Of a stretch of 19,357 bases of DNA, positions 7,171-15,511 are shown one piece after another. Location of the stretch: positions 1 through 19,357 of the forward strand of contig CAYLNK010000104.1 in the NCBI GenBank assembly GCA_964384675.1, written 5' to 3'. The notes under the pieces were generated by a model. The model was not told where the DNA came from and did not search any database. It saw nothing but the letters and a program-made list of their open reading frames with translations. The stretch comes from CAYLNK01 sp964384675. Its GTDB lineage: Bacteria > Acidobacteriota > Thermoanaerobaculia > UBA5066. Position 1 is the first letter of the stretch, and each line of letters begins with the position of its first letter. Position numbers and translations under genes: made by a program.

Positions 7171-10100
7171 ACTCGAACCAGCCCACCACGTCCACGATCA
7201 GGTTCACGCCTGCCGGTCCCGGCATGTCGCACAGGACCGAGATCTCGCCGTCGGTACCGAGGCAGACGATGGCGTTGTTCGCGCGGGTCTGTCCCGTGGA
7301 GTAGTTGATGGTGCTGGTGCCCGGCACGTCCCCGCCCGCCGGGTAGACGCGCAGGTTGCCGCCCGCCGCCGCGTCGGTGACGGTCACGTTGAGCGCGGCG
7401 CAGATCGCCGTCGCGGGGACCCCGCAGCGGCCCTGCACCGGGAACGAGCGGGAGCCGCCCGGGACGAGGGCCGGCCCGCCGACGGGGCCCGGGGCGTCGC
7501 GCGTGTCGACGATCCGGCACGGAGTGAGTGTGTGGAGGCTCCGCGCGCCCGGGGGCGGACCGACCGTGAGCGGGAAGGTCGCGGTCGACGTCTTCCCGCA
7601 GTTGTCGGTCGCGGTTACGGTGACGGTGTAGATCCCCTGCGGTCCGGCGTTCGAGATCGCGACCGAGCCGTCGCTCATGCTGGCGACGAGGGTCCCGGTG
7701 AAGAGCGGCGCGGTGGCCGTGAGCCCCGTGATCACGCCGTTGTCCGAGGGCGGCACGGTCGCGGGGACGTTCACCGAGCCGCCCAGCGCGAGGGTCGGAG
7801 GGCCGGTGTAGCTGCCCACGGTCGGAGCCGGGTTCGTCGTGATCGAGATCGGAACGTTGCCGTCCACGAAGAGGGACGCGGGATCGCTCACCCGGATCGT
7901 CACGTTCCCCGCCACCGCCGTGCAGCCCGCGCCGACGGTGCCGGTGACCGTCCCGGCGGTCACCGCGAGGCCGGTGACCGTGACCCCCGCGGGAGCGCCC
8001 TGGAGCGCCGCGGTCAGGGAGGCGGGCGTCTCGGCGTCTCCGGCGGTGCCCAGCGTCGCCGCCGTCGCGGGGCTCCCCTGGGTGCGGCTCAGCGAGGCGG
8101 CCGGCGTGTAGGTGGGCGCGGTGTTGGGAGCGGTGCCGCAGGGCACCGGGAGCTTCACGTTGGTGATGGCGATCGTGTCGAGGTAGAAGCCGCGGTACTC
8201 GACCCCGCCGTCGCTCGTCAGCCGCCACCGGATGCGGATGGTCTTCCCGTCGTAGGCGGGCGAGAGGTTGACGGTGCGCTGCGTCCACGGCGACAGGGCC
8301 GTGCTGGCGCCGGCCGGACCGCTGAACGCGGGCTGGCCCTGGTCGTAGCCGCAGGCGTTGCCCGGCTCCGCGAGGTTCCCCGGGTAGCCGCCCGACGGTG
8401 TGAGGACCGCCCACGTCCCGCCGCCGTCGGTCGAGGCCTCCATGACGACGCCGTCGTAGTCCGGCTCCAGCTTGTAGCGGGAGTAGAACGAGAGAGAGGA
8501 GCCGGTGCCGAGGAGGAGCGCGGGCGTGGTGAGCGACGCGCAGGTGCCCGCCGGGTAGAGGCCGCCGGTCGGGTACTCGCCGATGTCGGTGCCGCTGTGG
8601 TACGAGCGGCCGCCCGCCTGGAACTCGTTGGCGGTCACCTGCCAGAGCGAGTCGGGGGAGAGGTAGGCGGCGGTGTCTCCACCGTCGTCGGTCCAGGTCC
8701 CGAGCGAGCCCGGGTCCCCGAAGAACGTGGTCCAGAGCCTCTTCGTGTTCCGCTCCTCGTTTCCGCCGTTCGGCCCGGCCCCGCCCGTCGTCGAGTCCTC
8801 GGCGCGCACGACGTAGAAGTACGTGACTCCCGAGCTGACGACGGAGTCTTCGTACGTCGTGGCCGTGACGGTGGCGATCTTGTTCCCGGCGTCGGGCGTG
8901 AACGAGGCGTCGATCGAGCGGTAGACGTTGTAGCGCACCGGGCCCCCGGACGGGCAGGAGAGCGTGGCGGCCGCCCAGCCGAGGAGGATCTTGCACTGGC
9001 TCCCGCTCTGCCCCGCCGAGACCAGCCCGGAGAAGGACGGGACGAGGTCACAGCGGCCGGTCGGCGTCACGGTCACGCAGCTCGAGGCCGGGCCCTCGCC
9101 GCAGCCGTCGGCGCCGCGCACCCGGTAGGCATACGGCAGCCCGCCCTGCGCTCGGTCGTCGGTGAACGTCGAGCCGGCGGCGCTGCCGACGTACTGGAAG
9201 TCGCCGGTGGCCGCGGCGCACGTGCCGGGCGCCCGGTAGACCTGGGTGGACGTCGAGCCGGCCGCCGCGGTGAACGACAGGTCGACGCCCGCGGTCGCGT
9301 TCGGGACCGCACCGAGCCCGGTGGGCGCGGCGGCGACGCCGCTCGCGCAGGTGGCGAACGAGGCGGCGAGGCCGAATCCCTGCCGCGCCGTGTACGGGCG
9401 GCCGTTCCCCGGCACCGAGGGGGCCGAGACCGTGATGGTGTACGTCCCGGCGGCGGGGGCGACGAGCCTCACCTGCTCGACGTTGTTGATCGCGTCGGCC
9501 GAGCCGCCGGTCGTCGAGACGCCGCTCGCGTCGAAGACGTTCCCGAGCCAGGTGGAGGAGCCGTCGGTGACCGAGAGGTTCAGGTTGTTGACCAGGCTCG
9601 AGGCGACGCCGAGGGTCGCCTCCGGGTCGGACCAGACGAGTGTGACGCGCAGCTCCTGGCCCGCGCCGACCGTCACCGTGTAGGAGCGGCTCTGTCCCGT
9701 CGTCAGCCCGGTGGGGTTGGGGAGGGCCCAGACGCGCAGCTTGCGTGCGTCTCCGGCGAAGTAGAGGTTCTGGTCCAGGAAGACGCGCCCCCAGCCGTAG
9801 CTCTGGTTGCCGAAGCCCGTCCCGAGGGGCAGCGTGCCGTTGAGGAGAACGGCCTTGACCAGCGGGGCGCTCGCCTCGAACGCGTCGGCCGGGGTCGCGG
9901 TGCCGGACGGGTAGAAGCCGTTCGCGAAGTACTCGCGCAGGAGAGCCGACGCGCCGGCCACCGTCGGGCAGGCCATCGACGTGCCGCTCAACGAGGAGAG
10001 CCCGCAGTTGTTCGAGGAGTGGCTGCTGTCGCCGCCGGCCGAGATCGTGCTGCTGCCCGGCGCCATGATGTCCGGCTTAGTGCGGCCGTCGTCGGTGGGG

Positions 10101-11545
10101 CCTCGGCTGGAGAAGCCGGCGACCGTGGTGCTGTTGCCGTGGCCGAGGGCGCCGACCGTCACCACGTTCTTCGAGGTGCCAGGCGAGCCGATCGTGTTCG
10201 TGCCCGGGCCGGCGTTCCCCGCCGAGAAGAAGATCGTCATCTCCTCGTGGTCGAAGAGGAATCGGTCCGAGGACTGCGCGTCGCCGGTGTAGGCGCCGCC
10301 GGAGTCGGAGCCGTACGAGTTCGAGTGAGCGCGCGCGCCGCCGAGCAGCGCCTGCTGGTACAGGACGTACTGGTCGGAGAGTCCGCTCAGGCAGCCGGAG
10401 GTGTCGTCGCCGACGTCCTGGAACAGCAGCTGGGCGTTCGGCGCCATGCCGTCGCCCGCGTCGATGCCGGGCGCGCCCGCCGTCGAGAGGTTCGCGAAGC
10501 TGTCGCCCACGGCGGTGCCGCTGGTGTGAGTGCCGTGCCAGCTCGTGGAGGACGAGCCGCAGACGGCGTTGTTGTCGTACGAGGTGGCGCCCGGCTGGAC
10601 CCAGTACCCGATGATCTTCTTCGACGGTGAGAGGGTCCCGACGGCCGGCGGCGTCGTCGCCTCGGAGTCGGTCACGTCGCCCGCGGCGGCCGACTTTCGG
10701 AAGAAGCACATGTCGGAGTCGTTGCCCGAGTCCGCCACGGTGACGATCTGGCCGGTCCCGGTGATCCCGTGGCCGAAGATCGTGCAGGTGGTGCAGCTCG
10801 TTCCGGTGAGCGAGGTCACCGCGTTCGACTGCACGGGGCCGATCGCGTCGTTGTTGTGGAGGCGCGGGGGGTCGTACGGCTCGATCCAGGCGACGTCGGC
10901 GAGCGCGGCGGCCTCTGCCACGAACGCGGCGCGCCGCGAGAGGGGAACCGCGTAGCGCAGGCTCGCGCCCCGGGGCCCCGGCTTCGTGGCCGTCCGGACC
11001 GCGGACGGGCTGGCGTCGAGCTTCGCGGCGACGGAGTCGGTCCGGCCGCCCGCGAAGAGGTGGATCGTCATCTCCGGGGTCGGGTCGCCGCTGCCGGGCC
11101 AGAGGCGGGAGTGGACGGAGTAGCCGGCCTCCCAGGGCCCCCACCAGCGGATCCCGGCGATGCCCGCCAGCGCCTGGGACGCGCCGGGGGTCAGCCGCAC
11201 CTGGTACGCGTTGTCCGGCACGTAGCCGACGATCTCGAGCCCGGCGCGCTCCATGTCGAGGCGCGCGTCGAGCCGCCCGGGCTGGAGCTGGACGAGGGCG
11301 TACCCCGCCGTCCGCCGCGTGGAGAGCCCCACGGACGCGAAGTCCGGGGCCTCCAGGGTGGGGTCGAAGAGGCCGGCGTGCAGGAAGAGCCGGGTCCCGT
11401 CATGGGGCGTCGCCGCGATCTGCTCGGGGGCCGGGTGCCTCGGCGTGAAACGCCGCCCCGGGCCCGACGCCGCGGTGGCGGTCGAGCCCGAGAGTGGCGC
11501 GAGCAGAAGGACGGTCACCGGCAGCACACGTGCGAGTCGTTGCAA
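7169..11545 (-). CDS. Secreted modular S8 (subtilisin-family) serine protease
   Basis: This 1458-aa protein starts with a signal peptide (about 1-25, ending STATA). A propeptide-like region runs to about 240. The peptidase S8 domain (about 260-560) has the full catalytic set: Asp272 (VADSG), His337 (WHGTHTSG), oxyanion Asn444 (SAGNAG) and Ser523 (GTSMACP). Next comes a KP-43-type beta-sandwich (about 600-730, LVNNLNLSVTD, INNVEQVRL). Two FN3-like modules follow (about 735-830 and 835-920), then a jelly-roll/MAM-like domain (about 940-1135), two Ig-like repeats (about 1140-1330) and a terminal IVDTR...DVVGWF module (1336-1458). No PEP-CTERM or LPXTG sorting tail is seen, so release from the cell is likely. 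The TTG at 11545 is chosen because GGGGGA sits 5 nt upstream and the signal peptide begins immediately. The protease probably digests extracellular protein. It heads an operon with the c-di-GMP gene. Confidence 0.94.
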   Translation of the reverse strand: MQRLARVLPVTVLLLAPLSGSTATAASGPGRRFTPRHPAPEQIAATPHDGTRLFLHAGLFDPTLEAPDFASVGLSTRRTAGYALVQLQPGRLDARLDMERAGLEIVGYVPDNAYQVRLTPGASQALAGIAGIRWWGPWEAGYSVHSRLWPGSGDPTPEMTIHLFAGGRTDSVAAKLDASPSAVRTATKPGPRGASLRYAVPLSRRAAFVAEAAALADVAWIEPYDPPRLHNNDAIGPVQSNAVTSLTGTSCTTCTIFGHGITGTGQIVTVADSGNDSDMCFFRKSAAAGDVTDSEATTPPAVGTLSPSKKIIGYWVQPGATSYDNNAVCGSSSTSWHGTHTSGTAVGDSFANLSTAGAPGIDAGDGMAPNAQLLFQDVGDDTSGCLSGLSDQYVLYQQALLGGARAHSNSYGSDSGGAYTGDAQSSDRFLFDHEEMTIFFSAGNAGPGTNTIGSPGTSKNVVTVGALGHGNSTTVAGFSSRGPTDDGRTKPDIMAPGSSTISAGGDSSHSSNNCGLSSLSGTSMACPTVAGASALLREYFANGFYPSGTATPADAFEASAPLVKAVLLNGTLPLGTGFGNQSYGWGRVFLDQNLYFAGDARKLRVWALPNPTGLTTGQSRSYTVTVGAGQELRVTLVWSDPEATLGVASSLVNNLNLSVTDGSSTWLGNVFDASGVSTTGGSADAINNVEQVRLVAPAAGTYTITVSAPSVPGNGRPYTARQGFGLAASFATCASGVAAAPTGLGAVPNATAGVDLSFTAAAGSTSTQVYRAPGTCAAATGDFQYVGSAAGSTFTDDRAQGGLPYAYRVRGADGCGEGPASSCVTVTPTGRCDLVPSFSGLVSAGQSGSQCKILLGWAAATLSCPSGGPVRYNVYRSIDASFTPDAGNKIATVTATTYEDSVVSSGVTYFYVVRAEDSTTGGAGPNGGNEERNTKRLWTTFFGDPGSLGTWTDDGGDTAAYLSPDSLWQVTANEFQAGGRSYHSGTDIGEYPTGGLYPAGTCASLTTPALLLGTGSSLSFYSRYKLEPDYDGVVMEASTDGGGTWAVLTPSGGYPGNLAEPGNACGYDQGQPAFSGPAGASTALSPWTQRTVNLSPAYDGKTIRIRWRLTSDGGVEYRGFYLDTIAITNVKLPVPCGTAPNTAPTYTPAASLSRTQGSPATAATLGTAGDAETPASLTAALQGAPAGVTVTGLAVTAGTVTGTVGAGCTAVAGNVTIRVSDPASLFVDGNVPISITTNPAPTVGSYTGPPTLALGGSVNVPATVPPSDNGVITGLTATAPLFTGTLVASMSDGSVAISNAGPQGIYTVTVTATDNCGKTSTATFPLTVGPPPGARSLHTLTPCRIVDTRDAPGPVGGPALVPGGSRSFPVQGRCGVPATAICAALNVTVTDAAAGGNLRVYPAGGDVPGTSTINYSTGQTRANNAIVCLGTDGEISVLCDMPGPAGVNLIVDVVGWFE

Positions 11546-11550
11546 TGGAT

Positions 11551-11556
11551 TCCCCC
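11551..11556 (-). promoter_or_regulatory. Ribosome binding site deciding the TTG start of the subtilase
   Basis: GGGGGA on the minus strand is 5 nt before TTG 11545. No ATG or GTG in frame begins the signal peptide, so this site supports the TTG. Confidence 0.55.
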
Positions 11557-11613
11557 AGAGGGCGAAGTCTTCCCTTTCGGAACGGCCGGTTCAAGCGGAT
11601 TCGACGGCCGGAG

Positions 11614-11619
11614 TACGAT
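11614..11619 (+). promoter_or_regulatory. Putative -10 hexamer (TACGAT) of the aldehyde dehydrogenase gene
   Basis: TACGAT ends 6 nt before the GTG at 11626, the spacing expected when transcription starts on the start codon itself. No Shine-Dalgarno is found at a working distance. It lies in the 80-bp gap to the divergent protease gene. Confidence 0.4.
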
Positions 11620-11625
11620 CGGCGC

Positions 11626-13149
11626 GTGGACCCCATCCGCGTCGTTTCCCCGTCGACGGGAGAGCTCCTCGGAACCGTGCCGGACGCCGGACCCGAGGGC
11701 GTCGCCGCCGCGGTCGCAGCGGCCCGGGCCGCCTCGCGGGGCTGGAGCGAGACACCGTATCCCCAGCGGGTCGCGGCGCTGCGACGCTGGCGGAACGCGG
11801 TCCTGGACGATGGCGAGCTGATCCCGACCCTGGTCGCCGAGAGCGGCAAGCCCCGGCACGAGGCCGAGGGGATCGAGCTCCTCTACTTCTGCGAGCTGAT
11901 CCGCTTCTCGACGCGGGCGGGGCGCCGCGCCCTGCGCGACGAGACCCGCAGCCCGTTCCTCTTCATGACCAAGACGACCACGCTGGTGCGCCGGCCGCTC
12001 GGCGTGGTGGGCGTGGTCGGCCCGTGGAACTTCCCGATCCTGAACAACGCCGCGGACGCCGTGGCGCCGCTCCTGGCCGGGAACACCGTCGTCCTGAAGC
12101 CGTCCGAGGTGACGCCGCTGACCTCGGTGAGGATGGCCGAGCTGTGGCGCAAGGCCGGAAACCCGCCCGACGTCTTCCAGGTGGTGACGGGGCGAGGGGC
12201 CGCCGGGGCCGCCCTCGTCGACGCCGTCGACGCCGTGATGTTCACGGGCTCGGTCGCGACGGGGCGGAAGGTGGCCGCGCGGTGCGGCGAGCGCCTGATC
12301 CCGTGCGTGACCGAGCTGGGCGGGAAGTCGCCCCTCGTCGTCCTGCCGGGCGCCGACCTCGAGCGCGCCGCCGAGGCGGCCGCCTGGTCCGGCTTCATCC
12401 ACAGCGGGCAGGCGTGCATCCGCACCGAGCGGATCCTCGTCGTCGAGAGCGTCGCCGAGGAGCTCGAGCGCCGGCTCGTCGCGCGCGTCTCGGCGCTCCG
12501 GCAGTCGGCGCCGGACGGACGCTCGTCGACGGCCCACGACCTGGGGGCCGTCACCTTCCCGAGGCAGCTCGAGGTGCTGGACCGCCAGCTGGCCGACGCC
12601 ACCTCCCACGGGGCGCGGGTCCTCGCCGGGGGCGCGCGGCGCGAAGGGCCCGGGCTCTTCTTCGCCCCCACGCTGCTCGGCGGGGTGACCTCGGAGATGG
12701 AAGTGATGCGCGAGGAGACGTTCGGTCCGCTCGTCCCGGTGATGCGGGTGGCCAGCGCCGCGGAGGCGCTGCGCCTCGCGAACCAGAGCCACCTCGGCCT
12801 GAACGCCACCGTCTTCGGACCGGAGCGGGAGGCGCGCGCCTTCGCTCGCCAGATGGACGCCGGGATGGTGATCGTGAACGACGTCCTCGTGAACTACTTC
12901 GTCGTGGAGGCGCCGCTCGGCGGCCAGAAGGCGAGCGGCCTCGGGGTCCGCCACGGCGTGGAGGGGATCCGCCAGTGGACCCGGGTGAGCGCGGTGACCG
13001 AGCGGCGCGGGCTCCTCGCGCCCGTGGAGCGCCTCATCGCCCGGAAGCTGGCGTTCCCGTACGACGCGAAGGTCTTCGCGCTCCTGCGCCGGGCCATCCG
13101 GGTCCTGTACGGCAGCGGCCTCTCGCGAAAGACGGGCCCCCTCCCGTAG
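11626..13149 (+). CDS. NAD(P)-dependent aldehyde dehydrogenase
   Basis: The 507-aa protein is an ALDH-superfamily enzyme oxidising an aldehyde to the acid. Seen in order: PLGVVGVVGPWNFPILN with catalytic Asn135, VLKPSE with cofactor-binding Lys158, FTGSVATG (206-213), ELGGKSP with general-base Glu230, GQACIRTER with nucleophile Cys264, and EETFGPLVPV. A basic, partly amphipathic tail (about 465-507, including LAFPYDAKVFALLRRAIRVLYG) extends past the catalytic fold and resembles tails of some long-chain or membrane-associated ALDHs. The substrate cannot be predicted. GTG 11626 is preferred because the conserved 'VVSPSTGE' begins six residues later. An ATG at 11545 would add 27 residues but would overlap the divergent protease start. 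The TPR protein gene follows after 20 bp. Family certain, start fairly sure. Confidence 0.94.
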   Translation: MDPIRVVSPSTGELLGTVPDAGPEGVAAAVAAARAASRGWSETPYPQRVAALRRWRNAVLDDGELIPTLVAESGKPRHEAEGIELLYFCELIRFSTRAGRRALRDETRSPFLFMTKTTTLVRRPLGVVGVVGPWNFPILNNAADAVAPLLAGNTVVLKPSEVTPLTSVRMAELWRKAGNPPDVFQVVTGRGAAGAALVDAVDAVMFTGSVATGRKVAARCGERLIPCVTELGGKSPLVVLPGADLERAAEAAAWSGFIHSGQACIRTERILVVESVAEELERRLVARVSALRQSAPDGRSSTAHDLGAVTFPRQLEVLDRQLADATSHGARVLAGGARREGPGLFFAPTLLGGVTSEMEVMREETFGPLVPVMRVASAAEALRLANQSHLGLNATVFGPEREARAFARQMDAGMVIVNDVLVNYFVVEAPLGGQKASGLGVRHGVEGIRQWTRVSAVTERRGLLAPVERLIARKLAFPYDAKVFALLRRAIRVLYGSGLSRKTGPLP

Positions 13150-13153
13150 CCCG

Positions 13154-13159
13154 TAGAAT
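13154..13159 (+). promoter_or_regulatory. Putative -10 hexamer (TAGAAT) upstream of the TPR/hydrolase-like gene
   Basis: TAGAAT is 5 nt past the aldehyde dehydrogenase stop and 10 nt before ATG 13170, which lacks a Shine-Dalgarno. It suggests a private promoter inside what looks like an operon. Confidence 0.4.
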
Positions 13160-13169
13160 CCGCGCCGAC

Positions 13170-14288
13170 ATGACACGCACGCACCGGGCCGCCAGCGCGG
13201 CCCTCTCGATCTTCCTCGCCCTTCCCCTCCACGCGCAGGCCGGCAAGAGCGTCAAGGTGAAGACGCCCGTCCCCACCCCGAAGCCGGCCGGCTCCGGCCC
13301 CATCCAGGTGCAGCCGGGGATCGCCGCGCCCCCCTCGGGGGCGAAGCAGGCCGACGTCCTCCCCGGCACGGGGACCGGGGACCCGTACGAGATGGAGCGT
13401 CTCGGCTTTGCGGCGATCAACGCCAACGAGCTGGTCCGGGCGCGCGAGTTCTTCCAGAAGAGCTGGGACCTCGGCGAGCTGCCGACCGCCGCCTACAACC
13501 TCGCCTGCGTCGACGCCCGCGAGGGTCGGAGCGAGAACGCGATCAAGCAGCTCCAGAAGGCGGTCGCGGTCGGATTCGACGACGAGACCACCCTCTTGAA
13601 CGACGCCGATCTCGGCAACGTGAAGAAGCTCCCGGCCTTCGCGTCGATCGTGGCCGGCGTCAAGAAGAACCGCGAGACCGGCGACGCCTCGGTCGTGCAG
13701 GAGGGCCTCTTCCTGGCGCCCCCGGGCCCCGCCGGCGCCATCCTGATCCTCCTCCACGACGCCCCGTCCGATCCCCTCACGGTCTCCGGCCCGTTCGCCG
13801 ACGAGGCCCGCGCCCGGAGCCTCTACCTGGCCGTGCCGCGCGGCCCGTCGCGCGCCGGGCACCGCCGGTTCGGCTGGGGCACGCCCGACCGGGCCTTCGC
13901 GGCGGTAGAAGCGACCCTCGCCGAGGCCCGGAAGCGAGCGGGGGGCGCGCAGGTCCCCGCCGTCCTGGTCGGCGTCGGGCGCGGCGGCACGCTCGCCCTC
14001 TCGGCCGCGGCCCGCAAGCCGAAGACGTTCTTCGGCGTCGGCTCGATCGGCGGTCCGCTCGATCCCGTCATGGCGCGGGGCCTCTCCGGCTCGCGCGTCT
14101 TCCTGGGCGTGGCGCGGGAAGCGCCGCCGTCCCTGGTGACGGCCGTGCAGCGCGGGCGCGACCTGCTGGCCGGAGCGGGCGTGATGGTCGGCCACGCGGA
14201 ATGGCCCGGCACCGGGACGTCGTTCCCGAACGACGTGAGGCAGGCCGTCCGCGACACCCTCGACGGTCTCGTCGGTCCCAAGCGGTAG
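13170..14288 (+). CDS. Secreted TPR plus alpha/beta-hydrolase-like protein lacking the serine nucleophile
   Basis: The protein has 372 aa and starts with a signal peptide (about 1-24, ending LHAQA), so it is exported. A Pro/Gly-rich linker runs to about 70. A TPR-like helical region (about 75-165) ends in a familiar form (LQKAVAVGFDDETTLLNDADLGNVKKLPAF). Residues of about 185-372 resemble an alpha/beta hydrolase or dienelactone-hydrolase fold: ILILLHD (191-197), VPAVLVGVGRGGTLAL (262-277) and GSIGGPLDP. The nucleophile elbow, normally GxSxG, reads GVGRG (268-272), with glycine at the serine position, so esterase activity is doubtful. A binding or scaffold role is inferred. It lies 20 bp after the aldehyde dehydrogenase. 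A GC-rich hairpin follows its stop codon. Confidence 0.8.
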   Translation: MTRTHRAASAALSIFLALPLHAQAGKSVKVKTPVPTPKPAGSGPIQVQPGIAAPPSGAKQADVLPGTGTGDPYEMERLGFAAINANELVRAREFFQKSWDLGELPTAAYNLACVDAREGRSENAIKQLQKAVAVGFDDETTLLNDADLGNVKKLPAFASIVAGVKKNRETGDASVVQEGLFLAPPGPAGAILILLHDAPSDPLTVSGPFADEARARSLYLAVPRGPSRAGHRRFGWGTPDRAFAAVEATLAEARKRAGGAQVPAVLVGVGRGGTLALSAAARKPKTFFGVGSIGGPLDPVMARGLSGSRVFLGVAREAPPSLVTAVQRGRDLLAGAGVMVGHAEWPGTGTSFPNDVRQAVRDTLDGLVGPKR

Positions 14289-14301
14289 CTTGGCTGGCGC
14301 G

Positions 14302-14334
14302 GGGCTCGCGGGCCGCTTGTGGCCCCGCGAGCCC
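14302..14334 (+). terminator. GC-rich hairpin between the TPR-protein and DegT genes
   Basis: GGGCTCGCGGG (14302-14312) pairs with CCCGCGAGCCC (14324-14334). CC/GG pairs, one bulged C (14323) and loop GCTTGT complete it, giving about 13 bp. It begins 14 nt after the stop codon. No U-tract follows, so it is either a weak terminator or an mRNA 3'-end stabiliser. Confidence 0.45.
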
Positions 14335-14339
14335 GCGTC

Positions 14340-14345
14340 TACCCT
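14340..14345 (+). promoter_or_regulatory. Putative -10-like hexamer (TACCCT) of the DegT-family gene
   Basis: TACCCT ends 6 nt before ATG 14352. It follows the TAnnnT-at-the-start pattern of neighbouring genes but is a poor -10 match. Confidence 0.25.
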
Positions 14346-14351
14346 CGGGCC

Positions 14352-15485
14352 ATGTCCGTCGACTTCTACCGGCACTCGCTCGGGGAGGACGAGAAGGCGG
14401 CCGTGGCCGCCGTCCTCGACTCCCTCTTCCTCACCACCGGCAAGCGCGTCTACGACTTCGAGGCGGCGTTCGAGGCGTACCTCGGCGTCCCCGCGGCCGT
14501 GGCGACCGTGCACTGCACGGCGTCTCTCCACCTGGCCATGCTGGCGGCCGGGATCGGTCCCGGCGACGAGGTGATCACCACGCCGATGACGTTCCTTTCG
14601 TCGGCCAACGTCGTCCTCTACGCCGGCGGGACGCCGGTCTTCGTGGACGTCGACGCGGCGACCGCCAACATCGACCCGGCCCGCGTGGAGGCGGCGGTCA
14701 CGCCGCGCACGAAGGCGATCGTGGCCGTCGACCTGTACGGGCTGATGGCCGACATGAAGTCGCTGCGCGAGATCGCCGACCGGCACGGGCTCGTCCTAGT
14801 GGAGGACGCCGCCCACTGCGTCGAGGGGCGCCGCGACGGCTTCGGTCCCGGCCAGCTCGCGGACTACGGCTGCTTCAGCTTCTACGCCACCAAGAACCTC
14901 ACCTGCGGCGAGGGGGGCGCCATCACGGCGCGCGACGCGTCGAAGAAGCCGCTCCTCCGGCAGCTCACGTCGCACGGGATGACGAAGAACGCGGCCGACC
15001 GGTACCACGGCAAGTACCAGCACTGGGACATGGACCGGCTCGGCTGGAAGTACAACCTGTCCGACATCCAGGCCTCGCTCCTGCTGCCCCAGCTGCCGAA
15101 GCTCGCCGGCCGTCTGGCGCGCCGCGAGGAGATCTGTAAGCGGTACGAGGCTGCCTTCCGAGAGACGCCGGGCGTGGAGTTCCCGATCGTGCCGGAGGGC
15201 GCCACGTCGGCGCGGCACCTCTTCACCATCTGGGTCGACGCCGGCAAGCGGGACGCCGTGCTGGCGGGGATCCAGGCGCGCGGCGTCGGCGTGGCGGTCA
15301 ACTACCGCGCCGTCCACCTGATGTCGCACTACGTGTCGACGCTGGGGCACAAGCGGGGCGACTTCCCGAACGCCGAGGCGATCGGCGACCGCACCATCAC
15401 GATCCCGCTCTGGCCGGCGATGACCGACGAGCAGGTCGACGAGGTGATCGCCGCGGTGCGCGCGGCGGTGGCGGAAGGCGCGTAG
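14352..15485 (+). CDS. DegT/DnrJ/EryC1/StrS-family PLP-dependent aminotransferase
   Basis: The 377-aa length is normal for this fold-type I family, which usually aminates keto-sugars bound to nucleotides. Seen: VHCTASLHLAML (53-64, phosphate-binding turn), GDEVITTPMTF (71-81), VEDAAH with PLP-ring Asp152 (150-155), SFYATKNLTCGEGGA with Schiff-base Lys181 (176-190), GWKYNLSDIQASL and a C-terminal IPLWPAMTDEQV. The start MSVDFYRHSLGEDE is typical. There are no nucleotide-sugar dehydratase, epimerase or transferase genes next to it, so the sugar and its product cannot be named. It ends inside a hairpin shared with the convergent toxin gene. Confidence 0.93.
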   Translation: MSVDFYRHSLGEDEKAAVAAVLDSLFLTTGKRVYDFEAAFEAYLGVPAAVATVHCTASLHLAMLAAGIGPGDEVITTPMTFLSSANVVLYAGGTPVFVDVDAATANIDPARVEAAVTPRTKAIVAVDLYGLMADMKSLREIADRHGLVLVEDAAHCVEGRRDGFGPGQLADYGCFSFYATKNLTCGEGGAITARDASKKPLLRQLTSHGMTKNAADRYHGKYQHWDMDRLGWKYNLSDIQASLLLPQLPKLAGRLARREEICKRYEAAFRETPGVEFPIVPEGATSARHLFTIWVDAGKRDAVLAGIQARGVGVAVNYRAVHLMSHYVSTLGHKRGDFPNAEAIGDRTITIPLWPAMTDEQVDEVIAAVRAAVAEGA

Positions 15486-15511
15486 CCGGGTCCGCCTGGC
15501 GAGACCCGGCT
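15484..15511. terminator. Hairpin shared by two convergent genes
   Basis: AGCCGGGTC (15484-15492) and GACCCGGCT (15503-15511) form a perfect 9-bp inverted repeat with a 10-nt loop. It starts within the DegT stop codon and ends on the last base of the toxin stop codon. No U-tract is seen on either strand, so it is a possible bidirectional terminator or 3'-end stabiliser. Confidence 0.5.

Noticed and set aside
7085..10630. Long plus-strand open frame antisense to the subtilase
   Set aside because: Arg/Gly/Ala/Val-rich low-complexity translation with no recognisable domain. It is the stop-poor complement of a GC-rich gene whose domains and catalytic residues are clear.
11545..11625. ATG at 11545 as the start of aldehyde dehydrogenase
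   Set aside because: It would add 27 Arg-rich residues with no family match and would begin at the divergent subtilase start; GTG 11626 fits the family N-terminus better.
11515..14786. Minus-strand open frames across the aldehyde dehydrogenase and TPR-protein genes
   Set aside because: They are antisense shadows without motifs; the plus strand carries complete ALDH motifs and a signal peptide.
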